From Microdochium bolleyi (Eukaryota; Ascomycota; Sordariomycetes; Xylariales; Microdochiaceae), in the NCBI GenBank assembly GCA_001566295.1, contig KQ964246.1, positions 1,860,001 to 1,924,000 of the forward strand: a DNA stretch of 64,000 nt, written 5' to 3'. Under the pieces are notes generated by a model. That model was not told the origin of the DNA. It did no database searches and was given only the letters and a program-made list of their open reading frames with translations. This document shows positions 1 to 12,900 of the stretch, piece after piece (positions within the stretch are counted from its first letter, which is position 1; every line of letters starts with the position of its first letter). The position numbers were made by a program, and so were the translations under genes.

Positions 1-367
1 CTTGCCGCCGAGTGACCTTGTAAGCAGCGTCGTGTCTTTAGCCTCTGATCTTACGTGCGTACCCGCGCTGCAAGTCTCCTATGAGCCCTTCACGATTATT
101 CCGCCCACCAGCAGCTCTCTTGCTTACACAACATCCTCCCCGCAGACTCCAGGTCTCACGCATCGACAGGGAAGATTGTACCTTGACGGATAAGCCAGCC
201 ATTGTCGCTGGCTTTACCGGGTCTATACACGCCGTCGCACCAACATACGTGTGATTTCTGACTTGCTCGGGCGCCACTGGCACGGCTTCATAGTCATCCC
301 TTCGCAGCTGCGATCGAACTTACCCCGTGATATCCCCAGACCTTCAAACTAACAGCGGCTGTTGGAG
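1..367. other. Upstream region of the first gene
   Basis: No gene is supported here. The stretch precedes the start codon at 368 and probably holds its promoter and 5' leader. Short open frames exist on both strands, but none has a recognisable domain. The real end of this intergenic region lies outside the window. Confidence 0.5.
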
Positions 368-3116
368 ATGGCGACCATGGAGGATCCGGCCTACTCCATC
401 TCAGGAACGCCTGAGCCGGCCGGGCCCAACGGGAGACCGATACGCCGGCGGAACCGCATGATCAACTCTTGCCTCGAGTGTAGGAAGCGCAAGCTCCGAT
501 GCAGCAAGACGTCACCCACCTGCACAAACTGCACCAAGTCCGGTCGGGACTGCCTGTACATCGGCCCTCGCCTCGACATCGCCAGTCAGCTGCGCCTCAC
601 GGAGATCAAGGAAAAACAAGGCACCCTCGAGCGCGAACTCGAGCGGGACGTGGCCAAGTCGACTACGATGAAAACGGGCGACCAGGCTCACCGCATCCTC
701 GCCGACGAGGTCGATGATGACCATGATGAAGGTCGAGAGCTTGAGGCAACGCCACTGGTCGCGCTCGATCTGACCTACGAAGACGATGCCGACAGCACCG
801 ACAACATGATAGACCTGGGGATACAGATTGGTAAAATGCGTATTACAGAACGCATAGGCGGCCTTTCGAGGCCAAGGATCGCCGAGGAAGTATAGTACCC
901 CTCTGTCGTCTGCGCGATGTCATGACTGGGGAGCCCAGCATGCAGAGAATCGAGGGTGACTGACCTGGGGAGTCTTCGCAGCTCGCCACGGGCATATCAG
1001 GTCGGCATCTTTCCCAGTGCTCTCCTCAGCCACCCAACTCCTCCTTGCAATCACTGGACACCAGGAGGGATGGCTCGAGCACTCCCGCCCAAGATATGCC
1101 GGACTATCTACGACCAGGAAGCGAGTATCTAGTACCCACCAGCGGCTTCTACTTCAGCCAGCTACCGAGTGCTTGCGACGAGCCCACCCCGATTACAGAA
1201 TTGCTGCCGCACAAGGTCGGCGCCGACAGACTTATGAAACAATACTTCGCAGCAGTTCACGCAATAGCTCCCTGCACACATCGACCGTCATTAGAAGTGG
1301 CGTACACCTTGTTTTGGGCCGAGGTCGACATGGGATTCGAGCCGCGTCCGTCTACGCAGGCGCTTATCTTCTCAGCGCTCTTCAGTGCAGTGGTTTCCAT
1401 GGACGAAGCTACGGTGTACAACCATTTGGGCAACACCAAAAAGCAATGGATTGCGAATCTCAAGTTAGGGACCGAGTGTGCTCTGAGCAAGGCGAATTTC
1501 CTCCGCACCACGAGGATAGAGACATTGCAAGCCTTTGTCATGTACATGGTATGTTCACTGGTGCGAGACCCAGCTACTTGGACAGGCCAGTACTGAAACA
1601 GTTATCGAGTGCAGTTGCCATTATGCCGAGCAGAGGTCTCTCGAGCGCACTCGGTGCTTGTAGCTTCTGCTGTAAGAGCTGCCGAGTGCATGGGCCTCCA
1701 TCGCGATGGCCAGACCTACGGGCTGTCGCCTGTTGACACACATGTCCGCCGGCTGATCTGGCATCAACTGTGCTTCCTGGACATCCGCACATGTGAGGCG
1801 CAAGGACCGAGACCTGCAATCCACAGAGACGAGTACGACACCAAGCTTCCCCTCAACTGCGACGAAGCCGACTTGACAAACGCGGAGCCAGGCCCGGCGA
1901 ACTCGGATCACTGGACCACAAACACGATCGCGGTCATCAGGTTCGAGGTCAACGAGATGATGCGGATCGTGTGGATGGAGCGACGGAGGCTCGAGGCACG
2001 GAAAACGACACTCACCGCCGTGCTCACAAAGGTCGAGCACTTCCGGCGCAAGATGTCCGAAAAGTATGACCACATGCTCGACATGGAGGATCCCCTGCAG
2101 CGATACGCGAGGATCGTCATGCACTTGCTCACGTACCGCCTTCACGTCATGGTCCTCCACCCTTATCACTCCAATGCTGCTTCTGCCATGCCGCAGAAGC
2201 TCAGCCACCTGCTCATCACTTCAGGTGTCTTGATCGCCGAACTTGCGATACAGCTCGAGACGAATCCCAACTTTGGCCAGTGGAAGTGGTATCTCGGCGC
2301 CTACTTCCAATACCAAATTGCCCTGCTTCTCGCCACGGAGGTATACTTCAACCCAAGGAGTCGCGAGGCCGGAAGAATCTGGTTCTGTCTCGACTATGTT
2401 TTTAGCCTGGACCCAAGGCTCACGCCCGAAGCGAAGAGTTTGCAGCTGCTGGGAGAGATATCACACAAGACAAGCGTCTATATGCGCATTAGGAAGATGC
2501 GCGGGCCGACGGAGGTTAGCAGAGCTGTTCCGGCCCATGATGTGATATCGGGCACGGCTAGAGAACAGCACCCGCGACAGCAGCACCTGTCCAATTTCTC
2601 ATTCCACCAGCCTCGAACACCGCAAGCCCAACCACCACTACCACGAAGTCCTTTGAGCTATACACAGCCCAGTGTGGAGCATGCAGCACGGACGCCTCCG
2701 CTGGGCACAATACACTACATAGGTGTGCAATCGCCCATCCTGCCTGTCCATCAAGTGCCTCATCCGCAGATGGTGTTCGCTGGCGTATGCGATGGGCAGG
2801 CGTTGTGGTCGCTTCCCCCAAACCAGCACAACAGTCCTGGGGGTACTGACCAGGGAGGCATGAGCACGACTTCGAGTTCCTCCGGGATGGTGCACCAGGA
2901 CAGTATTATGGACACGATAGACTGGGTAAGCTTTACGAACACTCTTCTTGAGCGGTCCTTTTTTCTGGGCTGAGATGAAGGCCTCACTGACGGGTCTGTT
3001 TCACCTAGGACGCAATGAGCGGGCTGTTCCCTACAGATCCCCAAACAGGTGCATTCAGCGCCCAAGGATTCGTCGATCCCAACTTCGGCATGCTGTGTGG
3101 GTGGCAGCAGCACTGA
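368..3116 (+). CDS. Zn2Cys6 fungal-specific transcription factor, four exons
   Basis: This is a nuclear DNA-binding regulator of about 835 residues. Exons inferred from splice sites and phase are 368-889, 982-1548, 1615-2925 and 3009-3116; all three introns are phase 0. The first acceptor could instead be at 1017, which is also in frame. The start is the ATG at 368. Six cysteines at residues 35, 38, 45, 52, 55 and 62 have exact C-x2-C-x6-C-x6-C-x2-C-x6-C spacing, flanked by basic residues, so this is a Gal4-type binuclear zinc cluster. Exons 2-3 encode the helical middle homology region (Fungal_trans), including the family hallmark GLHRDG. The C-terminal part is rich in Gln, Pro and Ser, as in activation regions. 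The last exon adds 35 residues that a single-ORF reading would miss. The target genes cannot be inferred. Confidence 0.9.
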
Positions 3117-3956
3117 CAAGAGTTGAAATGGCACGCATATGCAACAAGCTCGAGGGTCAGTCAGCCTGTGGCCCGCGTTGTCAATGGTAGCTTTCGCGCT
3201 TGTCATATTTTCCCCATTCTGGTACTATACACTTGAGCAGGGTTGGCCTCATCCCTCTTGTCGCAAGACTTACGACGACACGTTTGGATTTCCTTAGTAT
3301 GGGCGGAGCTGCTCAGCCGGTCATGTGGTGTCGCGGCAGGACGCCATCGTGATTTGCAGCGCTGGAGTAACATGTAGACATGTAGTGAGGAGTGGTACTT
3401 CACAGTGGACTTGGGATATCAAACATCGTGATCTCATTATATGCCTAGACTGCTCGCTGGAACGCTGAAGGCTTCGGTATCTCAATGAAGCAGGAAGTCT
3501 GGTGAGTGACCGCAGTCTAACAGCAAGTGACCACAGCGCACCTGCATACCAAGAACAATAGTGAACGTGAAGTTGTCATCAAATGTAACGTTGGGAAACC
3601 TTTGAATTTGCAATAAAGACCATAGCACGCAGAAAGATGGATAACCTAACAGACCAAGGCATGAACCAAACCATGACATGAGAGCCGATATAGCACGCGC
3701 GTGCGCATGAACGCCAAACCCATATCCCAGCTTTTCCCTGAACAGCAATACAAAAAAGGCAGTCATTACAACAATAAAGGAGAATGTATATAGAAAAGAT
3801 CTGTAGGAATGTCCCAGACTCCGGTGTACATCAAAACGCCGCGGCTCCAGCGCAAGTTTAACTTGTATGCCAAGCGTGGGAGGATACGCACGTGTGAGTG
3901 TATGCTGGAGACACTGTAGTTTTGATTCAGCTCAAAGTAGTGACTGATCAAAATGC
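3117..3956. other. Intergenic region between convergent genes
   Basis: This 840-bp stretch lies between the stop codons of two convergent genes and is presumably shared 3' untranslated sequence. AATAAA occurs on the plus strand at about 3612 and 3773, some 500 bp or more past the upstream stop. No coding signal is visible. Confidence 0.5.
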
Positions 3957-6900
3957 TTAGATATCGGACGTTGGTGCGTCAGTCATGTTGACACTGAGCG
4001 TGCTGCGGCCATACACCGATGGTGTGCCGCCACGGAGGAGAGAGGCGCCGCCGATATCCGAGCCCATGACCGACGGAGTCAGGCCGCGGAGGGCGCTGCT
4101 GCCGCGGGGCCTGGAAACAAGGACTTGCGCCGGGCACACGACGATTTCGTCATCACCGACGCCAAAGTCGTCGCCCTTCTTGACGACGAGCGGGAACAGG
4201 ACGAACCGCACGACTGCGCCCTGACTTTCGAGCTCCTCGTTGCTGGTGGAGCCGCCGGAGCGGTCGCTCATGAGGGACGCGTTGAACTTGACTGTCTCAG
4301 CGAGGTCGCCGTTGGCATCGTACTCGGGTTGCAAAGGTGGGAGCATCATGTATTCTGCGCGCTGGGTGCGCATCTCGATGGACAGGTCGACCGCATCGCG
4401 GAGGACGCGGCGGAGCTGTGACTGGATCTGGTTCTCGAGGTGCGAGGGTGGGGGCAGGATCATGGAGAGCGTCTGCAGGATGGCCTGGACGACGGCCTCT
4501 GTATCCTGGTTGCGCTGATCGCCGAAAGCTGGACGCTTCGAGAGGAGCGTCAGGGTCACGGCGCGCCACTGGCGGACGGCCTGCGGCGGGCCGACTTCTT
4601 GGAGGAGCTTCTCAACGCTCTTAAGCTTCTGGCGCTGCTCACGGTCCATGCCGAAGAGGTAGCGGGTAAAGATAAACTCCCAGACCATGTTCATGGTCAT
4701 GGACATGAAGACGTCGCGGCGACGAACGCGGTCGCTGAGATAGTCGTCGACATCGGTGCCGTCGAGGATAGTATTGTCGAGCTTGTCAATGATCTTCTCG
4801 TCATTGATCTCACCCGTCAAGCGGCAGGCGCGCATGTCGGAGAATTTGGAGAACCGGAGCACCCACTGCTGAACGTGGGAGCAGAGCTGTTGGCAGCGCT
4901 GGTCGAAGTGGTCCTCGTCGCGCAAGCGGAGGAACTCGGCGTCAGGGGGTTTAGCGGCGAGAATCTGCCGCTGCATCTCGCGGACCTCTTCCTTTGTGGC
5001 CTCCAGCTGCTTGCGCAGGTGGGCGATCTCGGCGTCCTTCTGCTCGAGCTCGGTTGCGAGATTGTCTTTCACACCACGATGCTGCTCGAGCTCGCGGGCG
5101 ACGTTGGCGTGCTGGGACTCGAGGTGGCCGTACTTTTCAGTGTGCTGCATGGCGAGCAGGCTGTTTGCGGACTGGAGGCCATCGTTGACCTGGCTGAGGC
5201 GGGTGACCTCGCGCTGCAGGGACTCGAGGGAGGCGCGGAGCAGCTCGATCTCGGCATCGCGTTCAGCTTTGGTGGCGGCAGAGCGAGCGCTGACCTGCTC
5301 GGCCTGGTATGTCTTGTGCTGGAGCTGCTGGTTCTCAGCCAGCAGGGCGTCGACGCGGGATTCGAGCTCGAGGACCTGGATGCTCTGGCGGCGGCGCATG
5401 CTGTGGGGGCGCGTCGGAGAGCGCGGGGAGCCTATGCGGCCCTCGCCGAGGCCGTCGTAGACGTCGGCCATGTCCCTGTCGCGTTCGCGGTCGCGGCTCG
5501 AGCGGACGCGGCCTTCATTGGCGACGGGCGTCGTGCTGCTCTTGTTGGCAGCAGCGGCACTGGAGGCGGCGGTGGTGAGGGCAGCGGCAGCGAGTCCGGC
5601 GGCGGCTGCACCCGCAATTGTCGAGGTAGCGGTCTGGGCGGATGAAGAACCCCCAGCCTTGTCGGCCTCCGCTGGGGAGTGGGGCAGCGGACCCTTGTTG
5701 ACATCGTGGCTGGTGCTGTGGCTGGCCGTGCTGTGGCTGGTTGTGGCGGCACGCTGACCCAGCGACCGGAGGTCTCCGCTCGCGCGCTTGTCCACGCGCC
5801 TCAGTGGCGGCGTGCTGGCGCCTCCAGTCGCCGATCGCAGGCTGCGGATGCTGTGGCTGCTGGGACTGTCGGCCCGCACTGTAGGCGGCTCAGGTGTGCG
5901 CAGGCGCGACAGGCTCGAGTTGGACGCCGTCCGCCGCATCGCCGGTGGTGTGTTCTCCAACCGCGGCGACGACCGCCGGAAGCCATGGCTGTCCGAGATG
6001 CTACGCTGCTCGTGCGGCTCTAGAATTCGCGGTGACCGGGGCGATGCGGCCGGGCTCGACATCCGGCCCAGTTCTCCATACTTGCCTTCCTTGCTTGGCG
6101 ATGTGCGGAGCGATCGCCGCTTTGTCGGATCTGTAGAGTAGACCTCGGTTTCGCGTTGTTCTGTTGATGCTGACGACGGACCGTGGTCCGCTGTCTTCTC
6201 GCGAGGGCGCTCGCGTTCTCTTGTCGGTGTACTGAGAATAGGAGTGCCCTCTCCCACGACAGACTTCTTTCTCGGGTGGTTGTCGTCTGGCTGTGGTGTC
6301 TGAACAGTCTTTCTCTTCTCCTCGGGGCTGGATGCCCACGAGAGCCGTGCTCCAAACTCGTCATACTCGGACAAGCCTTCTCGCTTGCGGTACGACGCAT
6401 GTGTCTCGCCGGACTCTCTCATATGAACGCCGCTGTCTCGCTGAGCCTCACTGTCCAGGTCGGCACTCCGTCGAGAAGGATGTGGCGAGTTGGTAGCGAA
6501 TCCGCTGTCTCGGTTGAGTTCGTGCAGGTGTTGTTGTGGCTTGCGTGCTCTGGCGGGCTCTTGGTGCATCTCCTCCTCCTCGACTGAAGGCAGGGTCGGG
6601 GTTGAAGACCGACCAAACTCTTTGATGCTTCGGCTACGAGCCAGGGGCGGGGGTGGCGCGCGTGATGTTGTTGCTGTCGTTGTCGTTGTTGTGCTGCGCT
6701 TCGGGCTCATGTCGCTGCTGCTCTGGTCCTCCGCATCCTCATTTGTGTCAAGCGAATCCCAAATCCCCGAGTTTCTCTGGGCTCGGGCTACTTCCCGCTC
6801 GGCTCTTGCTGATCTCCGTACTCGTCGCGTGTTCGGAGTAGGCGCTCTTCCCCTGATGGGACTCTCGACTTCCTCCTCGTCCAGCTCCATTTCCCTATCT

Positions 6901-9900
6901 TCGCGTGGTAGTACCTCACCTAGCGGCTGTGGTGTTACCTCCTTGCTTGCACTCCCGTGCGGGTTTCCCACTTCCATAACATCATCCCCCACCGACATTG
7001 TCCGCGCCGACGGACCCCTATTGTCCACATACTGACTCAACTTCAAGTCATTTGCATGCTTATGGACTCCCGCACTGATTGTCATATCTTCCTTGTTGTT
7101 TTGAACTGGGACTGGCCTCTCCCGCTTTTCCTTGGTCTTCTTCGGGCTGCCTGCTCCCGAGCTCGCGGCGGCCATGGCAGTCACACCGAGCACCCCTACG
7201 CCTGCCGCAGCAGCAACAAGGTCTGATGCGCTTTCCACTTCCTCATTCTTAGCTTTCTCACGTTTGCTAGCGCCGAAACGTGAGTCGAGAAAGTCAGCAG
7301 CGACCTCTCGTGAGGGTCTCGATTTACTCTCCTCAGTCCACTTGTCGGTCTCCCCGCTCTTGGAAGTGGCGGGGCGCCGAGGAGACTTGTCCTTGTGCAG
7401 AGATTTGGACTCAAGGTAGGACACCGCGAAGTCCTTGGCGGGAGTAGTCGGCTCGCTGTCGGCCGGCTCCTTGATAGGCCCGACGGAGGGCTCAGCGGCC
7501 GCTGGCTGATTCCGCACGGTCCGGGTATCGAAGTACGCTGCTGCGAGTTCGCGAGCAGGTGTGATGGCGGGGAGCGACCTGCCTGCAAGATCCGCACGGG
7601 GCTCCTTGGAGAAAGGCTCAGGTACAAACATGGCATTGCCCTCTGTCATTGGAGTGTCAGGGGCTGCCCGCCTTTCGTCCAGGTGACGGGAGAGCGGAAG
7701 CAGGCCGCCATGTTTTTCTTCTCCAGCGAGCGATTGCGCCATGTCGCCTGGGGCCCCTTTGAGCAGTCGGCCACTGAGAGTGTTGTCGCCGTCATCAAAG
7801 AGTAAAGTCGTGGTCCGCTTCTTCTTCTGAGCTCGCGAAGGCTCTTCCTCTGGTCGTTCATGCTCGATGTGGCTTGTTGGTGTAGAGGGTTCGAGATCTA
7901 CAATTGCGGCCGAGCGAGGCACAGGTCGAGGTGAAGCGACATTATGCTGGGAGACAGTTTTTGACTCGGAAGCAGTTGGGTCAGGATGAAGCTCAGTCAC
8001 AGGCGACCTGGGCTTGCTTTCCTCTACAGACTTTTCAGGAGCGAGCTCTTTCAGGCTCTTCTTGGTGGAACGAGCGGAGGCTAGGTCGTCGAGCTTCTCT
8101 TCCGGGGCTGAGGTGAAGATTGCTTTGATGGGTCCAACGGGGACTGTCTCCTTTGGGGACTCTGGATATTCCTCGACTTGAGGTGCTGGCAGGTCCGCAA
8201 CTAGTGCCTGTGCGCGAGTAGTTTCAATCACCTTGGCAGGCGGGCTGGCAACAACTTCCTTCTGGACCTGCTGTGCTGGACGGACCATAGAAGTCAAGAA
8301 ACTCGACATGCTTCGCCAAGTCGACGCAGATTTAGGGGCTACCTCAGTTTCAGAGGCTTGTTTGGCGGCTGCCTCGTGCTTCTGTTCCGGCTTATTGTCC
8401 TTTGGTGACTCTATGTCGATAGCGTCTGGGATGGGTGGCGTCTTGACGGAACGCTCTTGAATTGCAGGGGTGAGAAGAGGGTCGGCCACGGCGGTCTTGT
8501 CCAAGACCTGCTTGCCAGCAGGGAGCAGCTTGCCTGTGTCGCTAGAAAGTGATTTCTCCGAGCTTCGGATCGTAGACGTCGGTAAGTCAGCATGTGAGAT
8601 TGATGCCGGGAGAGGAGCACCGACAACCACATCTATCGAAGCCAAAGGAAGCTTCGAAGCCTGCTCTTCATCAGCCTTTGCGGCGGCCTTCTTGTTCTTC
8701 TCCTTGCCCTTCTTTGATTCTTTCGCTACAGGCACAGCTTCGGGAGTGAAGCCCTCCACAGTGTCTGAAGACGTTGCAATAGGCTCCCTCTTGCTGGTCA
8801 TGCCCTCCGCAAGTGGAGGTTCGCAGCCTTTAGGGAAGTTGTGAGCTTGTTCTGCCGGCGTGTTTGACCTTGCCGAAGGTGACTCTGCTGAGGAAGGGTT
8901 GTCCTTATGGGCAGGTGACTTGACATTCTCATCGCTTTCGAAGCTAGTCCAGTCCCACGACTGAGACTGAGCAGCGACTGTGGGTGGCTCTGCAGAGAGG
9001 ACCTTGTCTTTGCCCACCTTGGTCCCGTTGTCGCTTTGCTCCATCTTAACGTCCTTGGACTGAGGCTGCATATCGCGTGCAGGGTCATCGCGGGTGATTG
9101 TCCGGTCCACCGACCTGGGAATGGTGTCCTTTGCTTCATTCGGCGCGTCAGAACCTCGCTCCAGCTGTCTTTGACCTTGCTGGGCACTAGACGATGATGG
9201 GAATTTCTCCAAAGGCTGTAGTGTATCCTCGGGATGGGTAGCTTTGGTCTCATGATCACGAGCTGACGAAAGACCTCGACTATCGAGTCGACGATCCTCT
9301 GTAATTGGGTCGGGTCCTGGAGCATCTACGACATTAGCACCCGTGAGCGCTATGGAAGCATCGGCACTCCCTGATGATGATAATGTTGCAAGCTGATCGT
9401 CAAGGCTTGACAGTGACGGAAGCGCGAAATGAGGTTCATTTTTGCGCTCGCTCTCTGCGGCAGTTTGGGCGTTCTCGGTGAACGGATCTTCGGCATCGAG
9501 TGGAGGTGAAGGCTGCCGCACATCTGCTGCGGTTTGTTCGGTATCAAGATGAACAGACTTGGTTGTTGTGGCGTCGTTCACAGTATCCTTAGCGAAAGGG
9601 TTGTCTGTGACCGTGTTGGTTTCCTCGAACGCGACCCGGCTGTCTGTCTCCTTCTTATTCTTATCCTGTTTCTGGCTTGTCGGTGCAGCAGATTGTTCCT
9701 CTTGGGTAGGAAGGGATGTTGCTGCAACAGTGCTCTTCTCAACCGGCTTCGCAAGCTCCGCAGCTCCAGCGACAGGCAGATGCAGGGCTTCCTGAGTGAC
9801 TTGGTTGCCAGCCTCTGGGAAGAAAGCCGGTTCAGGTGTTGCGGTCTTAGGCTCCGGCGAGACGTTGGCCAGGATCGGCTCCTCGTGCTTCTGACGCTCG

Positions 9901-12900
9901 GTCGTGATCTTGTCGGTGGCGGATCTTGCATCACGTATGGCGTTATCCTGCGGTGCCTCATGCCGCCTGGCGTCCACAGGCCAGGCGACTGGCTCCGAGA
10001 CTGGCTCATCGACGATTTGAGGAGGCTGGGTAGCCTCAGCATCAGTATCGGCTGAGGCTCGTTGACTTGCTTTGGCCTGTAGCTCCTCATAGCGTCGTTT
10101 ATCTTTCCCTTTGAGTTTGCCTTTGAGATCTTTCTTTGCGCGTAGGGCAGCGAATTCTTCTCGATCAGCGAGGACATCAGGATCATGCGCGTCCCGTACC
10201 GCTTCACGATCCGTAGGAGTTTCTAGGAGGTCTCTGGTAGTGGTAACAGCATCGTCACGGTCCTGAGTGCTAGAAGCCGTCTCCTTAGTACGTGCAGGCT
10301 CATCTCGTAGCATTGGCAGAGCAGACGCAGCTGCCAGAGCTCCAATCGCTGTGGCCACCCTAGAAGTGGCTCGCTTGCTGTCCTCGTCGATGTTGGCAGC
10401 GATTTCGCGCGAAGGAATCTCGCTGTACTCGTGCGCAGGCTCGAAAGTTGGTTGGTGTGCTGTTCCTGGTGGATGAAATATCTTCTCGACATTGATGGTC
10501 GGCTCTCGCGAGGTTTCGGGGACACTGGTCGGTACTGCCTGCCGGCCTTGCGCCTCAGGCACCAGCTCCGACTCTTGATGCTTGGTCTCGGTGTTAGCGT
10601 CGGCTCCTTCAAATGCCTCGATCGTCTCTTCGCGCGGGATGCTTTGCGGCGTTTCAGCTATATCCACAGCCGATTCGTCGACGCGCGGTTGTGATTCGAG
10701 ACCATCTTCGTATGGTTGCTGAAGATGGTCGTTCGCCGCGAGGTCTGCATCGCGTGCCAGCGGAGTATTGGCAGTTCGTTTATCGGCCCTTGTCTGCAGC
10801 TCTTCGAATCTTTTCTTGTCCTTGCCTTTGAGCTTACCCTTGCGAGACTTCTTCGCATTCAGCTCAGCAAGCTCCTCAGTCTCGGCTACAGCGACAGATT
10901 TCGCATCGGCAATTAAGAGCTGGTCCTCTGCCACAAGGGTCGAGGGCATTGTCTCCTCTTTGGTGGCAGGCTTTTCGAGCAACTCGGCCGCTGGCCCAAC
11001 CTCCCCAGATGGTTGAAGATCATCGGACGGATCGCTGGCAACCACATGCTGTACAAGCTCCTCAATTTGCTCGGCGACAGCTGGGGCCTCAGAGGTCTGG
11101 TGTGCTGCTGGGTTTTCTTGCTGAGCATCTTGAGCCGTGTCCTCTGGTTGTGCCAAAGACACCTCAGACACCAGAACATGGGCGTCTGCTGCTGGAACAC
11201 CTGCAACCTGCTGTGTGTGACTGGTCCATTGCGGCTCTTCCGAGCGGAGAGATTCTTCTGGTTGAGATACGGCTTCAGGTACTGGCTCGGCCAGTTCAGC
11301 AGGTCCAGGTGGGGCAAGCTCTGCTGTGCGGCGCTCGGCGTTGCCGGTGAGCTCTTCGAGCCTCTTCCTGTCCTTTGATTTCAGCTTCCCCCTGGACGCC
11401 AATTTGGTCTTGAGAGCTTCTAATTCGGCCTGATCAGCCGCGGCCGTAAGATCCGCGTTGGAAATTGACGTTTCATCCTGGACGGGCGCTGGTTGCAGGG
11501 AATGTTCTGAAGCCTCTGGCTGAGCCAAGGGTTTGTCTTCTTGCGACTCGACCAGAGTCGGTATTGTCTGCTCAGGTTCAGGAAGGTATACTTCAACCAG
11601 GTCTGTTTGCATTTGGGAGGGCTCATCAAGAGGGCTCTGACGTCGTTGGGCATCTATGGAAGGCTCTCTCTCAAGCGAAGGTTGCTCTTTTTGCAATTCA
11701 GTGGCGAGTGACGTGCGGCTTCCAGGTCCAGAAACAGGTACTTCTACCAGATTCACCATCTCGGATGGCGTTTCAGTTGTCATCGTGTGGCGTCGCTCAA
11801 CATCTGCGGAAGGTTCTGGTCCACGCAAAGACTGCTCTTCTATGGTGTTGGTAGGGATCTCCGTTGGCTCTTCGGGACCAGGGATAGGTGCATCTTCCCG
11901 GATGGAGGACTGGTCAAGCGACAGCCGGAGTTCTCTCATGTGCTTGAGCTCCGTGAGGCGATTCTTGTCTTTCTTCTTCAGCTTGCCTTTGGAGACGAGC
12001 TTGGCTTCGAGAGCTTCGAGTTCTGCATCTTCAGGAGCGGTAGGCACCTCGGCCGTCTGAGTGGAATCCAGGAGTTCGAGTTCCTGTGCAGCGCCCGAAA
12101 CTTTTGCTGGCATCCAAGGTTCAGACTCTGGGCCTTGTTCTTCTGGTGTGATCACAGGGACAAGTCCTGGAGTCGTTGCCTGTGGAATGGTTTGCAGCTC
12201 TTTCTCGGCAAGTGGAGTGGGGGGGACACCAGTCGCCACCTGTGGTATCTCCGAGAGAGGGTGTGACTTCGTGACATTGTTGTTCTCTGTGTTCACAGTG
12301 ATTGGCACTAGATCACGACTTCCAGTGGCGGAATCAAGTTGTGGGAGTGTCGTCTCATCCGACAAAGCCTCCGTCAGGGTAGTTGAGTCGATGGCCGGGA
12401 TCTCCGAGACTTGTTGTTGTTTCTCAATGTCTACTGTTGAGTGTAGCTCCTCCTGCGTGACAACAGCGGATGGCGTAAGATCGAGCATTTCGGTAGAGGC
12501 TTGTTGTTCTTCCACAGCAGTGGCAAGCGGTGGAGCCGCAGTGTCCTCCGACACGGTCTCGAGAACCTGTGCTGGCTCGGCGGCTGCGGGTTGCTGTGCT
12601 GCTTGCTCCTCAAGCGAAGTCTGGAGCTGGCGGCGAGCTTCTCCCATCAGCAACAGCTCGGCCAAGCGTTTCTTGCCCTTTGACTTAAGCTTTCCTTTGC
12701 TCTCTTTGACTGACAAGCGCTCAAGTTCGGCGACTTCATCTTCCGTCATGGGTTTTATCTCGGGTTGGGAGGCATCCTCGTGAGAGTCTTCGCCCGCAAG
12801 AGTCTCCTTCTCAGCAATAGCCCGAGAATGATGTGGTTCCTGCGGCTCCTCCGGCACGAGTGGTAGTGGCTGTTCCACTCCCGGCACCTGGAACTTGTCT

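Noticed and set aside
4440..5645. 401-codon plus-strand open frame opposite the C-terminus of the giant gene, and many similar antisense frames along it
   Set aside because: They lie opposite clear coding sequence with a coiled-coil signature. GC-rich codon use on the real strand keeps the antisense frames open by chance. None shows a domain.
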